Source: Bordetella sp. BOR01 (GTDB lineage: Bacteria; Pseudomonadota; Gammaproteobacteria; Burkholderiales; Burkholderiaceae_B). Taken from it: a stretch of 64,000 bases of DNA. The notes below the pieces were generated by a model, which searched no databases, was not told the origin of the DNA, and worked only from the letters and a program-made list of their open reading frames with translations. This document shows, in pieces, positions 52,590-60,715 of the stretch; position 1 is the stretch's first letter; every line of letters starts with the position of its first letter. Location of the stretch: contig NZ_JAHUWT010000002.1 of assembly GCF_019218885.1 (NCBI RefSeq), positions 1,054,001 through 1,118,000 on the forward strand, in the 5' to 3' direction. Made by a program: the position numbers and the translations under genes.

Positions 52590-53699
52590 ATGACAGGCAT
52601 GGTGGATGTCGCGACGCGGCGCGCCCTACCCATCACGGTGGCGGGCGTGTCGAAAGCCTATGGCGCGCAGCAGGTTCTCGACCAGGTCGACCTGGAGGTT
52701 CGCAGCGGCGAATTCCTGACCTTGCTGGGGCCGTCGGGCTCGGGCAAGACGACGCTGCTCATGGCGCTGGCGGGCTTTGTACAGCCAGATGCCGGCGACC
52801 TGCGGTTCGGCGAACGCAGCATGGTGCTTGAACCGGCGCACAAGCGCGGCATCGGCATGGTCTTCCAGAGCTATGCGCTTTTTCCGCATATGACGGTGGG
52901 CGAGAACATCGGCTACCCCTTGCGGCTGCGCAAGCATTCCAAGCCAGAGATACGCGCCAGGGTCGCCGAGGCGTTGGAACTGGTGCGGCTGCCGGGCGTG
53001 GCCGAGCGCCGCGTCAGCCAACTGTCGGGCGGCCAGCGCCAACGCGTGGCGCTGGCGCGGGCAATCGTCTTCGAGCCGGCCATCCTGCTCATGGACGAGC
53101 CGCTGTCGGCCCTGGACAAGCAATTGCGCGAGCAGATGCAGCGCGAAATCCGGCAATTGCACGACAGGCTGGGCGTGACCACGGTGTACGTCACGCACGA
53201 TCAGCGCGAGGCGCTGACCCTGTCGGACCGGGTGGCCGTCATGAACCAGGGGCGCATCGAGCAGGTTGCCGGCGCGTTCCAGATCTACCAGCGGCCTGCC
53301 ACGCGTTTCGTGGCGGACTTCATCGGGGAATCGCACTTCTTGCCGCTGCAGCGCCGGGACGGCGGCTTTTGCCTGGCTGGCCGCCCGCTGGTGCTGCCGC
53401 CCGACCAGGATGTGCCGTCGGGCGAGTCCGCCTGGCTGATGCTGCGGCCGGAAAACCTGATGGTCGATGCCGCGCCCGACCTGGGCCGCAACAGGCTGGA
53501 AGGCGTGGTGACCGATAGCGTCTTCCAGGGCGAGAGTTCGCGCCTTTATGTGCGCCTGGACGACGGCCTGGAGGTGTCGCTGCGGCTGGGCCCGGCCCAG
53601 ATCCGTGAGCTTGGCCTGGGCCAAGGGCAGCGTGTGACGCTGTCTCTGCACGCCGAGGATACCGTGCTCTTGCCCAGAGAGGATGGCGATGGCCGCTGA
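52590..53699 (+). CDS. Spermidine/putrescine-type ABC ATP-binding protein
   Basis: 369 residues from the ATG at 52590; ATG 52599 is an alternative. Walker A GPSGSGKTT near residue 47, Q-loop VFQSYALFPH near 91, signature LSGGQRQRV near 144, Walker B ILLMDEPLSALD near 164 and switch His in VTHDQREAL. A TOBE domain occupies the C-terminal ~100 residues (MLRPENLMV). It is translated together with the first permease, overlapping it by 17 nt. Confidence 0.95.
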   Translation: MTGMVDVATRRALPITVAGVSKAYGAQQVLDQVDLEVRSGEFLTLLGPSGSGKTTLLMALAGFVQPDAGDLRFGERSMVLEPAHKRGIGMVFQSYALFPHMTVGENIGYPLRLRKHSKPEIRARVAEALELVRLPGVAERRVSQLSGGQRQRVALARAIVFEPAILLMDEPLSALDKQLREQMQREIRQLHDRLGVTTVYVTHDQREALTLSDRVAVMNQGRIEQVAGAFQIYQRPATRFVADFIGESHFLPLQRRDGGFCLAGRPLVLPPDQDVPSGESAWLMLRPENLMVDAAPDLGRNRLEGVVTDSVFQGESSRLYVRLDDGLEVSLRLGPAQIRELGLGQGQRVTLSLHAEDTVLLPREDGDGR

Positions 53700-54579
53700 C
53701 ACTGTCTTGCCGGCGGCGCCCATGGACCCGGCCGTGCTGGCGCGCCATGCCCGCTACGGCCAATGGCGCCTGCTGCTGCTGGCCGCGCCCGCGCTGTTGT
53801 TGCTGGCCGTGATATTGCTGGGGCCGATTCTATGGCTGTCGGCGCTGTCGTTCGTGGGCCCCGACGGCCTGACGCTGGCCCACTACCAGCGGCTGTGGCA
53901 TGGCGCTTTCCTGTACAGCTTTCGCACCACCTTCGAGCTTGCCCTGCTGGTGACGGCGGCCTGCGCATTGCTGGCCTATCCGCTGTGCTACTTGATGGCG
54001 CGGGTGTCTGCCCGAAGCGCCGCCTTGCTGATGCTGTGCGTGCTGCTGCCGTTCTGGACGTCGCTGCTGGTACGCACCTATGCCTGGCTGATCTTGCTGC
54101 AGCGGCGCGGCGTCATCAACAGCGTGCTGACCGACACGGGAATCATCGACACGCCTCTGCGGCTGGTGCACAACTTTACGGGTACCGCCATCGGCATGAC
54201 GCACATCATGCTGCCGTTCATGGTGTTGCCGCTATACGCCAGCATGCGCGCCATTGCACCGGACTATCTGCAGGCCGCCGCCAGTCTCGGCGCCACCCCG
54301 GCGCAGGCCTTTCGCCAAGTCTATCTGCCCTTGTCGGTGCCGGGGCTGGCTGCCGGCGCGGTGCTGGTCTTCGTGCTGTCGCTGGGTTTCTACGTTACCC
54401 CGGCCGTGCTGGGCGGAGGCAGGGTGGTGATGTGGTCCATGCAGATCGAACGCAATATTTCCCTGTATGGCGATTGGGGCGCCGCCAGCGCGCTGGGTGT
54501 CGTGCTGCTGGCGGTGACGCTGTTGTTCATCTGGCTGTTGACCCGTGTCTTCGGCCTGGAAAAATTGCTGGCCAGGTAA
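53683..54579 (+). CDS. Spermidine/putrescine-type ABC permease (PotB-like)
   Basis: 298 residues with six membrane segments. The EAA loop is AASLGATPAQAFRQVYLPLSVPG near residue 202. LPFWTSLLVRTYAWLILL near residue 120 is typical of PotB. It overlaps the ATPase gene by 17 nt and ends 3 nt before the PotC-like gene. ATG 53689 could be the start instead. Confidence 0.94.
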   Translation: MAMAADTVLPAAPMDPAVLARHARYGQWRLLLLAAPALLLLAVILLGPILWLSALSFVGPDGLTLAHYQRLWHGAFLYSFRTTFELALLVTAACALLAYPLCYLMARVSARSAALLMLCVLLPFWTSLLVRTYAWLILLQRRGVINSVLTDTGIIDTPLRLVHNFTGTAIGMTHIMLPFMVLPLYASMRAIAPDYLQAAASLGATPAQAFRQVYLPLSVPGLAAGAVLVFVLSLGFYVTPAVLGGGRVVMWSMQIERNISLYGDWGAASALGVVLLAVTLLFIWLLTRVFGLEKLLAR

Positions 54580-54582
54580 TCC

Positions 54583-55374
54583 ATGCAAAACGACACCCTG
54601 CATACCCGCGCGCCCTGGTGGCTGGCACCGCTGTGCGCCGTGATCGTGCTCTTCCTGGTGGCGCCCACCCTGGTGGTCATTCCCATGAGTTTTTCCGATT
54701 CGCGCTTCCTGGCTTTTCCGCCCAAGGCGTGGTCGGCGCGTTGGTATCTGGAGTATTTCCATAGCCTGGAATGGCGCGAGGCGACTTGGGTATCGCTGCG
54801 CGCCGCATTCGGCACCACGCTGCTGGCGACCCCGCTGGGGTTGGCGGCCGCCTACGCAGCGGCGCGCGCCACTGCGCGCCAGGGACGCTGGCTGCGCCTG
54901 ATTTTCCTGTTGCCCATGGCGCTGCCGGTAATCCTGTGCGGGGTAGGGGTGTTTCTGCTGTACGCCCGGCTGGGCTTGAACAACACGCTGCTTGGCCTGG
55001 TGCTGGCGCACACCTGCCTGGCCTTGCCGCTGGTCTTCATCACGGTAAGCGCCGCGCTGGCAAGCCATGACTTCAACCAGGAGATGGCTGCCCGCAGCCT
55101 GGGCGCCCATCCGCTGCGGGCGTTCTGCGGCGTGACGCTGCCGCAGATCCGCTTCTCTGTGCTGGCGGCCGCCATCCTGGCCTTCATCACTTCGCTGGAT
55201 GAGGTCGTGGTGGCCCTGTTCATCGCCGGCGGCTCCGGCGCCACGCTGACCAAGCGGATGTTCAATTCGCTGCGCGACGAAGTGGATCCGACCATCGCGG
55301 CGATTTCCACACTGCTGATCGTCGTCTCGGTGGCGCTGCCCCTGGCCGCCCGCGCGCTGCAGCAGCGCCGCTGA
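54583..55374 (+). CDS. Spermidine/putrescine-type ABC permease (PotC-like)
   Basis: 263 residues with six membrane segments. The EAA loop is AARSLGAHPLRAFCGVTLPQIR near residue 175. PTLVVIPMSFSDSRFLAFPP near residue 28 is characteristic of PotC-type permeases. It completes the importer and is followed after 43 nt by the M24-like gene, which probably acts on the imported compound. Confidence 0.94.
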   Translation: MQNDTLHTRAPWWLAPLCAVIVLFLVAPTLVVIPMSFSDSRFLAFPPKAWSARWYLEYFHSLEWREATWVSLRAAFGTTLLATPLGLAAAYAAARATARQGRWLRLIFLLPMALPVILCGVGVFLLYARLGLNNTLLGLVLAHTCLALPLVFITVSAALASHDFNQEMAARSLGAHPLRAFCGVTLPQIRFSVLAAAILAFITSLDEVVVALFIAGGSGATLTKRMFNSLRDEVDPTIAAISTLLIVVSVALPLAARALQQRR

Positions 55375-55417
55375 CGGATTCCATCACTGCTTATCCACTT
55401 TCTATCTGGAGACTTCG

Positions 55418-56581
55418 ATGGCGCTGCATTTTCCGCGCGAGACATTTTTCGACCGTATCGGGGCCACGCGCCAGCGCATGCAGGCCGAGGGCCTGGATGC
55501 GCTGCTGGTGTTCGCCCAGGAAAGCCATTACTACCTGACCGGCTTCGATACATCGGGCTATGTGTTCTTCCAGTGCACCATCATCACGGCCGACGACCGG
55601 CCCCCGATCTTGCTGACCCGGCGGCCAGACCTGGTGCAGGCGCAGCGTACTTCGGTGGTTGAAGACATCCGCATCTGGTATGACGATGAAGGTGCCGATC
55701 CCAGTGTGGATCTCAAGGCCATTCTCGAGCAACTGGGCCTGGCCGGCAGGCGCGTCGGCATGGAGACCGATAATTTCGGCCTGGTGGGCAAGAACTATGC
55801 GCGGGTGCAAGCGCGCCTGGCCGATTGGTGCACGCTGAGCGATGCGTCGCACCTGGTGCGAGCCCAGCGCGTGGTGAAATCGGCTGAAGAGCTGCGTTAT
55901 GTACGCGAGGCCGCCAGGCTGGCGGACGATTCGCTGGTGGCGATGCTGGATGCGGCCCGACCCGGTGCTTTCGAGGGCGATATCGCCGCTGCCGGTGCGG
56001 CGGTGCAGTTCCGCGGCGGCGGCGACCCGCCACCGGGAGGGCCGGTACTGGGTTCGGGCGAGCGTGCCTTGCTGGTACGCACCGCCGCGGGGTACCGCCA
56101 CCTGGATGCGCAAGACCAGCTCACCCTGGAATTCGCGGCCAGCTACCGGCACTACTGTGCCTGCCTGATGCGCACAGTGGCTATTGGCCGGCACGATGCG
56201 CGCCAGGCGCGGATGTTCGATATCACCCTGCAGGCCCTGGCCGCCATGACTGCCGCCGCGGTGGCCGGCAATCCCTTGGGCGATATCGATCGTGCCCACC
56301 GCCGCGTCTTTGACCAGCACGGTTATGGACACGCGCGCATGGCGGCTTGCGGCTATTCGCTGGGCGCCACTTTCCGCCCCAGCTGGATGGACGTGCCGCC
56401 CTTGCTGTTCGCCGAGAACGGCACCCTGGCGCAGCCTGGCATGGTGCTGTTCCTGCATGCCATCCTGATGGATACGACGCACAACCTGGCGATGTCGCTG
56501 GGCCATACGCTGGTCGTTGCCGAAAACGGTCCGCCGGAAGTGCTGACCCGCCTGACGCCGGCCTACGACGTGCGCGTATGA
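55418..56581 (+). CDS. Creatinase / M24-fold protein without the usual metal ligands
   Basis: 387 residues: a creatinase N-terminal domain (residues 10-145; QAEGLDALLVFAQESHYYLTGFD) and a pita-bread C-terminal domain (from ~150). In M24 peptidases two Asp, one His and two Glu bind metals. Here the first Asp block reads LTLEFAASYRHYCACLMRTV and the second Asp is Cys; the His block reads GYSLGATFRPSW and the final Glu block AMSLGHTLVV. This resembles creatinase and ectoine-hydrolase-type members, which hydrolyse C-N bonds of small molecules without metals. It is cytoplasmic and last gene of the ABC operon, so it likely processes the imported ligand. Confidence 0.85.
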   Translation: MALHFPRETFFDRIGATRQRMQAEGLDALLVFAQESHYYLTGFDTSGYVFFQCTIITADDRPPILLTRRPDLVQAQRTSVVEDIRIWYDDEGADPSVDLKAILEQLGLAGRRVGMETDNFGLVGKNYARVQARLADWCTLSDASHLVRAQRVVKSAEELRYVREAARLADDSLVAMLDAARPGAFEGDIAAAGAAVQFRGGGDPPPGGPVLGSGERALLVRTAAGYRHLDAQDQLTLEFAASYRHYCACLMRTVAIGRHDARQARMFDITLQALAAMTAAAVAGNPLGDIDRAHRRVFDQHGYGHARMAACGYSLGATFRPSWMDVPPLLFAENGTLAQPGMVLFLHAILMDTTHNLAMSLGHTLVVAENGPPEVLTRLTPAYDVRV

Positions 56582-56741
56582 GCCTGGCGCCGCGGCTTCG
56601 GCAGGGCGACGCGCTGGCGGCTGGTGTTGAAGGCGATGCATTGCCCATGAGTTTCAATTCGTACCGAAGGTTGCCCATCAGGGTGCTTGTCGCTAAAGTG
56701 CTGTGCAGCAGTGTCTTGGTAGTTACTCACCCGGAGCCAGC

Positions 56742-57086
56742 ATGAATACTCGTTTCAGGAAAGCCAGCCTTGCTGCCTTGACCGCTCTTGTGCTTGCCCT
56801 GCCCCTGGTGCAGGGATGCGCGTCCAGCCAGGATCCCCGAGTCGAGGCGGCAGTGGCAGATGAACCTTTCTACGACTGGTTCAACAAGCTGGTCAGCCAG
56901 ATCGAAGCGGATCCGAAATACAAGCGTATTCCCATCGACACCAAGCCTGAATCAAATGAGTTCCTGGTTTTGTTGCACGACACCTATCGCCACAAGATAA
57001 CGAAGCAAGAGTTCGTCCAACGCGTCAATACTCAGTACCCGGGCCACGATTATGAAACTTCATTCATCGTTTCCAGGCTTCCATAG
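56742..57086 (+). CDS. Small lipoprotein of unknown function
   Basis: 114 residues from the ATG at 56742 (GGAG six nt upstream). A signal sequence of about 24 residues ends in a lipobox (LPLVQGC), so Cys25 would be acylated. The mature part is polar and contains DEPFYDWFNKLVSQIE and KITKQEFVQRVNTQYPG, predicted mainly helical. No family recognised. It overlaps no other gene if the next starts at 57115. An envelope role is inferred from the lipobox. Confidence 0.78.
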   Translation: MNTRFRKASLAALTALVLALPLVQGCASSQDPRVEAAVADEPFYDWFNKLVSQIEADPKYKRIPIDTKPESNEFLVLLHDTYRHKITKQEFVQRVNTQYPGHDYETSFIVSRLP

Positions 57087-57114
57087 CCTGCCCACGTCTG
57101 CCCGGAGATCACAA

Positions 57115-57537
57115 GTGCATGATGGGCTTGCACGCCGCAGGATGGGTGCGATGCTGCTGGGCGCTGCCATCTCGGCATGGGCCGGCGCGGGCCATGCGCA
57201 TCCTTGCGACGGCCTGGCCATGGCCGTCAACGCGCAGAACCACGATGCCTATGCCACGGCCGCGGCGCAGGCCCTGACGGGCCATGTCAGGCCGGCTTCG
57301 ATCAAGATGAACAGGCTTTATCGGGCAGGCGCATGGAGCGCCGCCTGGCTGGATATTCCCGGCCATGAATCCGGTGTGTTCTTTTTCGAGGACCAGGGCG
57401 CGGTGCCCGGGTTCAAGGAAGTATGGGGCGGCATCGCCGACCCTTCAGAGATGCCGGAACTGGTCGCCTGGGCCCGCAAGCTGGGTGCGCCGCAAGACCT
57501 GGCGCGCTGTTTTGCGCAGGTGGTGACTGCGGATTGA
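57115..57537 (+). CDS. Small exported protein of unknown function
   Basis: 140 residues from a GTG at 57115 with GGAG seven nt upstream. The frame is open from an ATG at 57052, but that would overlap the preceding gene by 35 nt and spoil the signal. A Sec signal (RRRMGAMLLGAAISAWAGAGHA) ends with an AHA-type site. The mature part has two Cys (HPCDGL near residue 33 and LARCFAQ near the end), which may form a disulfide. It is beta-rich in the middle (SGVFFFEDQGAVPGF). No family recognised. Confidence 0.75.
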   Translation: MHDGLARRRMGAMLLGAAISAWAGAGHAHPCDGLAMAVNAQNHDAYATAAAQALTGHVRPASIKMNRLYRAGAWSAAWLDIPGHESGVFFFEDQGAVPGFKEVWGGIADPSEMPELVAWARKLGAPQDLARCFAQVVTAD

Positions 57538-57579
57538 TGCCCTGGCCGTGCCGCGGGGCCGGACGGGCAGGGCGCGCTT

Positions 57580-57990
57580 TCAGTTGGCGGGTATGGCGCA
57601 GTCCAGCGAGCCTTCCTCGCATTTCATGTGCGCCTGCAGTTCGGCCGTGCGCTGCGTGGTCAGCGTGGCCTGGCACTGGGCGAGCAGCATGGGGTAGGCC
57701 GAGCCGCCTTCCGACAGGCCTGTCGCGAAGGCGCATTCGGCGTCGCGGAACGCTATCCACGCGCGCTGCGCGGCAACCAGCCGTTGATGCTGGTCTTTGT
57801 CGTCTTTCAGCCGGGCGGCCGCCTGCTTGTATGCAGCGTTCAGGGCAGCGTCGGCCTTCTTGTAGTCGGCAGCGGCGCATGCGCTCATGCTGGCCTGGTC
57901 TTGCGCATTGGCGCAGTCGGGCTGGGCGGCTTGTGCCTGCGCGCCATGGGCTAGCAGCGCGAGGCCAAGAGTGGCGATGAAAGTACGCAT
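57580..57990 (-). CDS. LprI-like exported protein (DUF1311 type)
   Basis: 136 residues with a Sec signal (MRTFIATLGLALLAHGAQAQ). The LprI-like core has Cys pairs in PDCANAQDQASMSACAAADY, then AALNAAYKQAAARLK and AQRAWIAFRDAECAFATG. Relatives include lysozyme-inhibitor-like LprI; the real role here is not known. It converges with the exported protein ending at 57537. Imperfect inverted sequence (GCCCTG 57539-57544 and CAGGGC 57568-57573) lies between and could form a terminator stem. Confidence 0.85.
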   Translation of the reverse strand: MRTFIATLGLALLAHGAQAQAAQPDCANAQDQASMSACAAADYKKADAALNAAYKQAAARLKDDKDQHQRLVAAQRAWIAFRDAECAFATGLSEGGSAYPMLLAQCQATLTTQRTAELQAHMKCEEGSLDCAIPAN

Positions 57991-58121
57991 GGCAGGCCTT
58001 CCTGTGGGTTGAACGGAATGGGTGGGTATCGCTGCGCGCGGGCCGTGGTGCAGCGGCGCCGCGCTATGGCGACTCTATCAAACTAATTGGCCTGGCTCTA
58101 GCGCGCGAGACCTTGCACCCC

Positions 58122-59099
58122 TCAATCCAGGCTGACCCGGGCGCTTTGCACCACTTCTTGCCAGCGTTTCGATTCCTTCGCCATGAAATCGCCAAACGCC
58201 TGCGGGCTGCCCTTGGCCGGCACCGATCCCAGCTGGGCCAGCCGCTGCCGCGTCGCGGGTTCGTCCAGGATCAGGTTCACCTGTTCGTTCAGGTACGACA
58301 CCACGGGCGCGGGCGTGCCCGCCGGCGCCACCAGGCCGTACCAGACCGGTGCATCGAATGCCGGATAACCGGCTTCCGAGAAGGTGGGCACATCCGGCAG
58401 GCCTTCCAGGCGTTGCGGGCCGGTCACGGCCAGGGCCGCCACCTTGCCGCCGGCCAGTTGGGGCAGGGCGGAAGGCGCGGTGTCGAACATGGCCTGGATC
58501 TGCCCGCCGATCAGGTCGACCACGGCCGGGCTGCTGCCCTTGTAGGGCACATGTGTCATTTCCACCTTGGCGATCGACTCGAACAGTTGGCCCGCCAGGT
58601 GCACCGAGGTGCCGGTGCCGCCCGAGCCGTAGTTGAGCTGGCCGGGATGCTGCTGTGCATAGGCCACGAAACCCTTTACATCCTTGATGCCGCTGGCCGG
58701 ATTGACCAGCAGCACGGTGGGCGAACTGGCGATCTGGGCGATGGGCGTGAAGTCCTTGGCCACGTCGTAGCGCAGCTTGGGGTAGACATGGGGGTTGATG
58801 GACAGCGTCACCTGTCCGAAGAGCAGGGTGTAGCCATCGGCCTGGGCGCGCGCGGCGAACTCGTTGCCGATATTGGTACCCGCGCCCGGGCGGTTCTCTA
58901 CGATGACGCTGCTGCCGATGCGCTCGTTCAGGCGCGAAGCGACATAGCGGGCGATGTTGTCGCTGCCGCCGCCCGGCGAGAACGGCACGACCAGGGTGAC
59001 CGGGCGTGCGGGATAGCCTGCCGGGCCATTGCCGGCCAGGGCGGGCGCTGCCGCGCCCAGGGCGGCCAGCAAGGCCATGCTGCGGAAAGGGGAAAGCAT
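58122..59099 (-). CDS. Bug/TctC family periplasmic receptor
   Basis: 325 residues with a Sec signal (MALLAALGAAAPALAGNGPAG). The mature start is YPARPVTLVVPFSPGGGSDNI, and VIVENRPGAGTN is near residue 60. It is the last gene of the amidohydrolase - ALDH - cupin - dehydrogenase operon, 68 nt after the dehydrogenase. Its ligand is probably the operon's substrate. Nothing in the window resembles a TctAB-type membrane pair for it. Confidence 0.92.
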   Translation of the reverse strand: MLSPFRSMALLAALGAAAPALAGNGPAGYPARPVTLVVPFSPGGGSDNIARYVASRLNERIGSSVIVENRPGAGTNIGNEFAARAQADGYTLLFGQVTLSINPHVYPKLRYDVAKDFTPIAQIASSPTVLLVNPASGIKDVKGFVAYAQQHPGQLNYGSGGTGTSVHLAGQLFESIAKVEMTHVPYKGSSPAVVDLIGGQIQAMFDTAPSALPQLAGGKVAALAVTGPQRLEGLPDVPTFSEAGYPAFDAPVWYGLVAPAGTPAPVVSYLNEQVNLILDEPATRQRLAQLGSVPAKGSPQAFGDFMAKESKRWQEVVQSARVSLD

Positions 59100-59167
59100 G
59101 TTTGTCTCCTGCGGTAAGCGGGGGCGGCGCCAGGGCCGCCCCTCTCGTCAGTGGATACTGCGTGGAA

Positions 59168-60232
59168 CTACAGATGCCGCGCCACGGCGGCGCCAAATGC
59201 CCGGGTCCCCAGGGTGCCGCCGATATCCCGGGTGCGCGTGGCGGGATCGGCCAGCGCCCGGTCCACTGCCGCATGCATGGCCCGGCCGGCCTGGGCGCAG
59301 CGGTCCAGCTTGCGCTGATCGCCCAGCCATTCCAGCAGCATGGCCACCGACAGGATCATGGAGGTGGGGTTGGCCTTGTCCTGCCCCTGGATATCGGGGG
59401 CCGAGCCATGCTGGGCCTGCGCGCAGCACAGCGTGTCGCCGGCCATGATGGAACCGGCCAGCCCCAGGCTGCCGGACAGTTCGCTGGCCAGGTCCGAGAG
59501 AATGTCGCCGTAGAAATTCTCGGCGACCAGCACGTCGAAACGCTCGGGGTTGCGCACCAGGTGGGCCGTGGATGCGTCGACCAGCAGGTCTTCCAGTTCC
59601 ACGTCGGGAAATTCGGCGCCGACCTTGCGCACGCATTCCAGGAACAACCCGTCGGTCATGTGAAAGCTGTTGGCCTTGTGGATGGCGGTGACCTTCCTGC
59701 GGCGCTTGGCTGCCAGCTCGAATGCGCGGCGCGCGATGCGTTCGCTGCAGTGGCGCGTGATCTTGCGTACCGACAGGGCCATGTCGGGCGTGGGCATCAT
59801 CTCGCCCCAGCCGCGCGCCATGTTGCGGTCGGCATAGAATCCTTCGGTTGCCTCGCGCATGATGACCAGGTCCATCGTCCTGCCTGCGCGCATATTGCTG
59901 GGAATGCCTGGGCGCGTGCGCGCCGGCCGCACGTTGGCATACAGGTCCAGGCCGACGCGGAACGCCCCCGAAATATTGCGTCCGCCTTTTTCGGGGGCGG
60001 GATAATCCGCATGCGACTGCGTGCCCAGGATGATGCCATCGTAGGCGCGCGCGCCTTGCAGCAAGTCTTCGCGCAAGGTCGTGCCGTGCTTTTCCAGGCT
60101 GGCGAAGCCCACGTCTTCATGATCGAAGGCCAGGTCCAGGCCATGGCGCTCGCTGGCGGTTTTCAGTACATCGACGGCGGCCGCGACGATCTCGGGGCCG
60201 ATGCCGTCGCCGGGCAGAACAAGGAATTTCAT
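59168..60232 (-). CDS. Isopropylmalate/tartrate (D-malate) dehydrogenase-like enzyme
   Basis: 354 residues from the ATG at 60232. It starts MKFLVLPGDGIGPEIVAAAV, the family opening. Arg residues at FRVGLDLYANVRPAR (about 108-122), Tyr in EGFYADR (~152) and Lys/Asp in THRK...TAIHKANSFHMTDG and NFYGDILSDLASELSG (about 232-247) are in place. The operon around it has no leu genes, so leuB is unlikely; decarboxylating oxidation of a hydroxy-dicarboxylate (malate or tartrate type) is a better guess. The ribosome site is weak. Confidence 0.9.
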   Translation of the reverse strand: MKFLVLPGDGIGPEIVAAAVDVLKTASERHGLDLAFDHEDVGFASLEKHGTTLREDLLQGARAYDGIILGTQSHADYPAPEKGGRNISGAFRVGLDLYANVRPARTRPGIPSNMRAGRTMDLVIMREATEGFYADRNMARGWGEMMPTPDMALSVRKITRHCSERIARRAFELAAKRRRKVTAIHKANSFHMTDGLFLECVRKVGAEFPDVELEDLLVDASTAHLVRNPERFDVLVAENFYGDILSDLASELSGSLGLAGSIMAGDTLCCAQAQHGSAPDIQGQDKANPTSMILSVAMLLEWLGDQRKLDRCAQAGRAMHAAVDRALADPATRTRDIGGTLGTRAFGAAVARHL

Positions 60233-60267
60233 GGTCTTGGTACCTGAATAGCGGGGTTCATGCCGAT

Positions 60268-60681
60268 TTACTTGGCGTGCTCGGCCGCGATGGGGCGGGT
60301 CTCGCCCGTGGCGACCAGGGTGCGGGTGGCGTTCTGCGAACCGTAGATCCACAGGATTTTCATGGGTTCGGTTGCCGAGGCGTTGCGAAAGCGGTGCGGC
60401 ACGCCCGGCGGAATGAAGGTGACGTCTTGCGGCTTTACGCTGAATTCCTGGCCATCGATATCGAAGATGGCGTTGCCTTCAACCAGCATTACGCTTTCTT
60501 CGCAGTTGTGGTGATGGAAGGGGATCTGCGCCCCGCCCTGGAATTCGGTGTAGCCAGTGATGAAGGCGGTTGCGCCCACCCCCCGCGTGACCAGCGGCGT
60601 GGTACTGGCGCCGCCGCCACGGTCGTGCTTCTGGATGGTCTCGGGCTGGATCAGCACTGCGCTGGAGTCTGTCTTGATCAT
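60268..60681 (-). CDS. Cupin-domain protein
   Basis: 137 residues from the ATG at 60681. Cupin motif 1 is PFHHHNCEESVMLVEG (His56, His57, His58, Glu61/62), and motif 2 is PPGVPHRFRN with a His near residue 94. The frame is open further up but that part is Arg/Pro-rich. It lies 35 nt from both neighbours in the operon, so it probably acts in the pathway as a small metal-dependent isomerase, dioxygenase or decarboxylase. Confidence 0.9.
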   Translation of the reverse strand: MIKTDSSAVLIQPETIQKHDRGGGASTTPLVTRGVGATAFITGYTEFQGGAQIPFHHHNCEESVMLVEGNAIFDIDGQEFSVKPQDVTFIPPGVPHRFRNASATEPMKILWIYGSQNATRTLVATGETRPIAAEHAK

Positions 60682-60715
60682 TTCGGTTTCTCTCAAATCG
60701 TGGGGGCAGGCGGGG

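Noticed and set aside
59168-60232. Calling the dehydrogenase leuB
   Set aside because: No leucine biosynthesis genes around it; the operon is catabolic.
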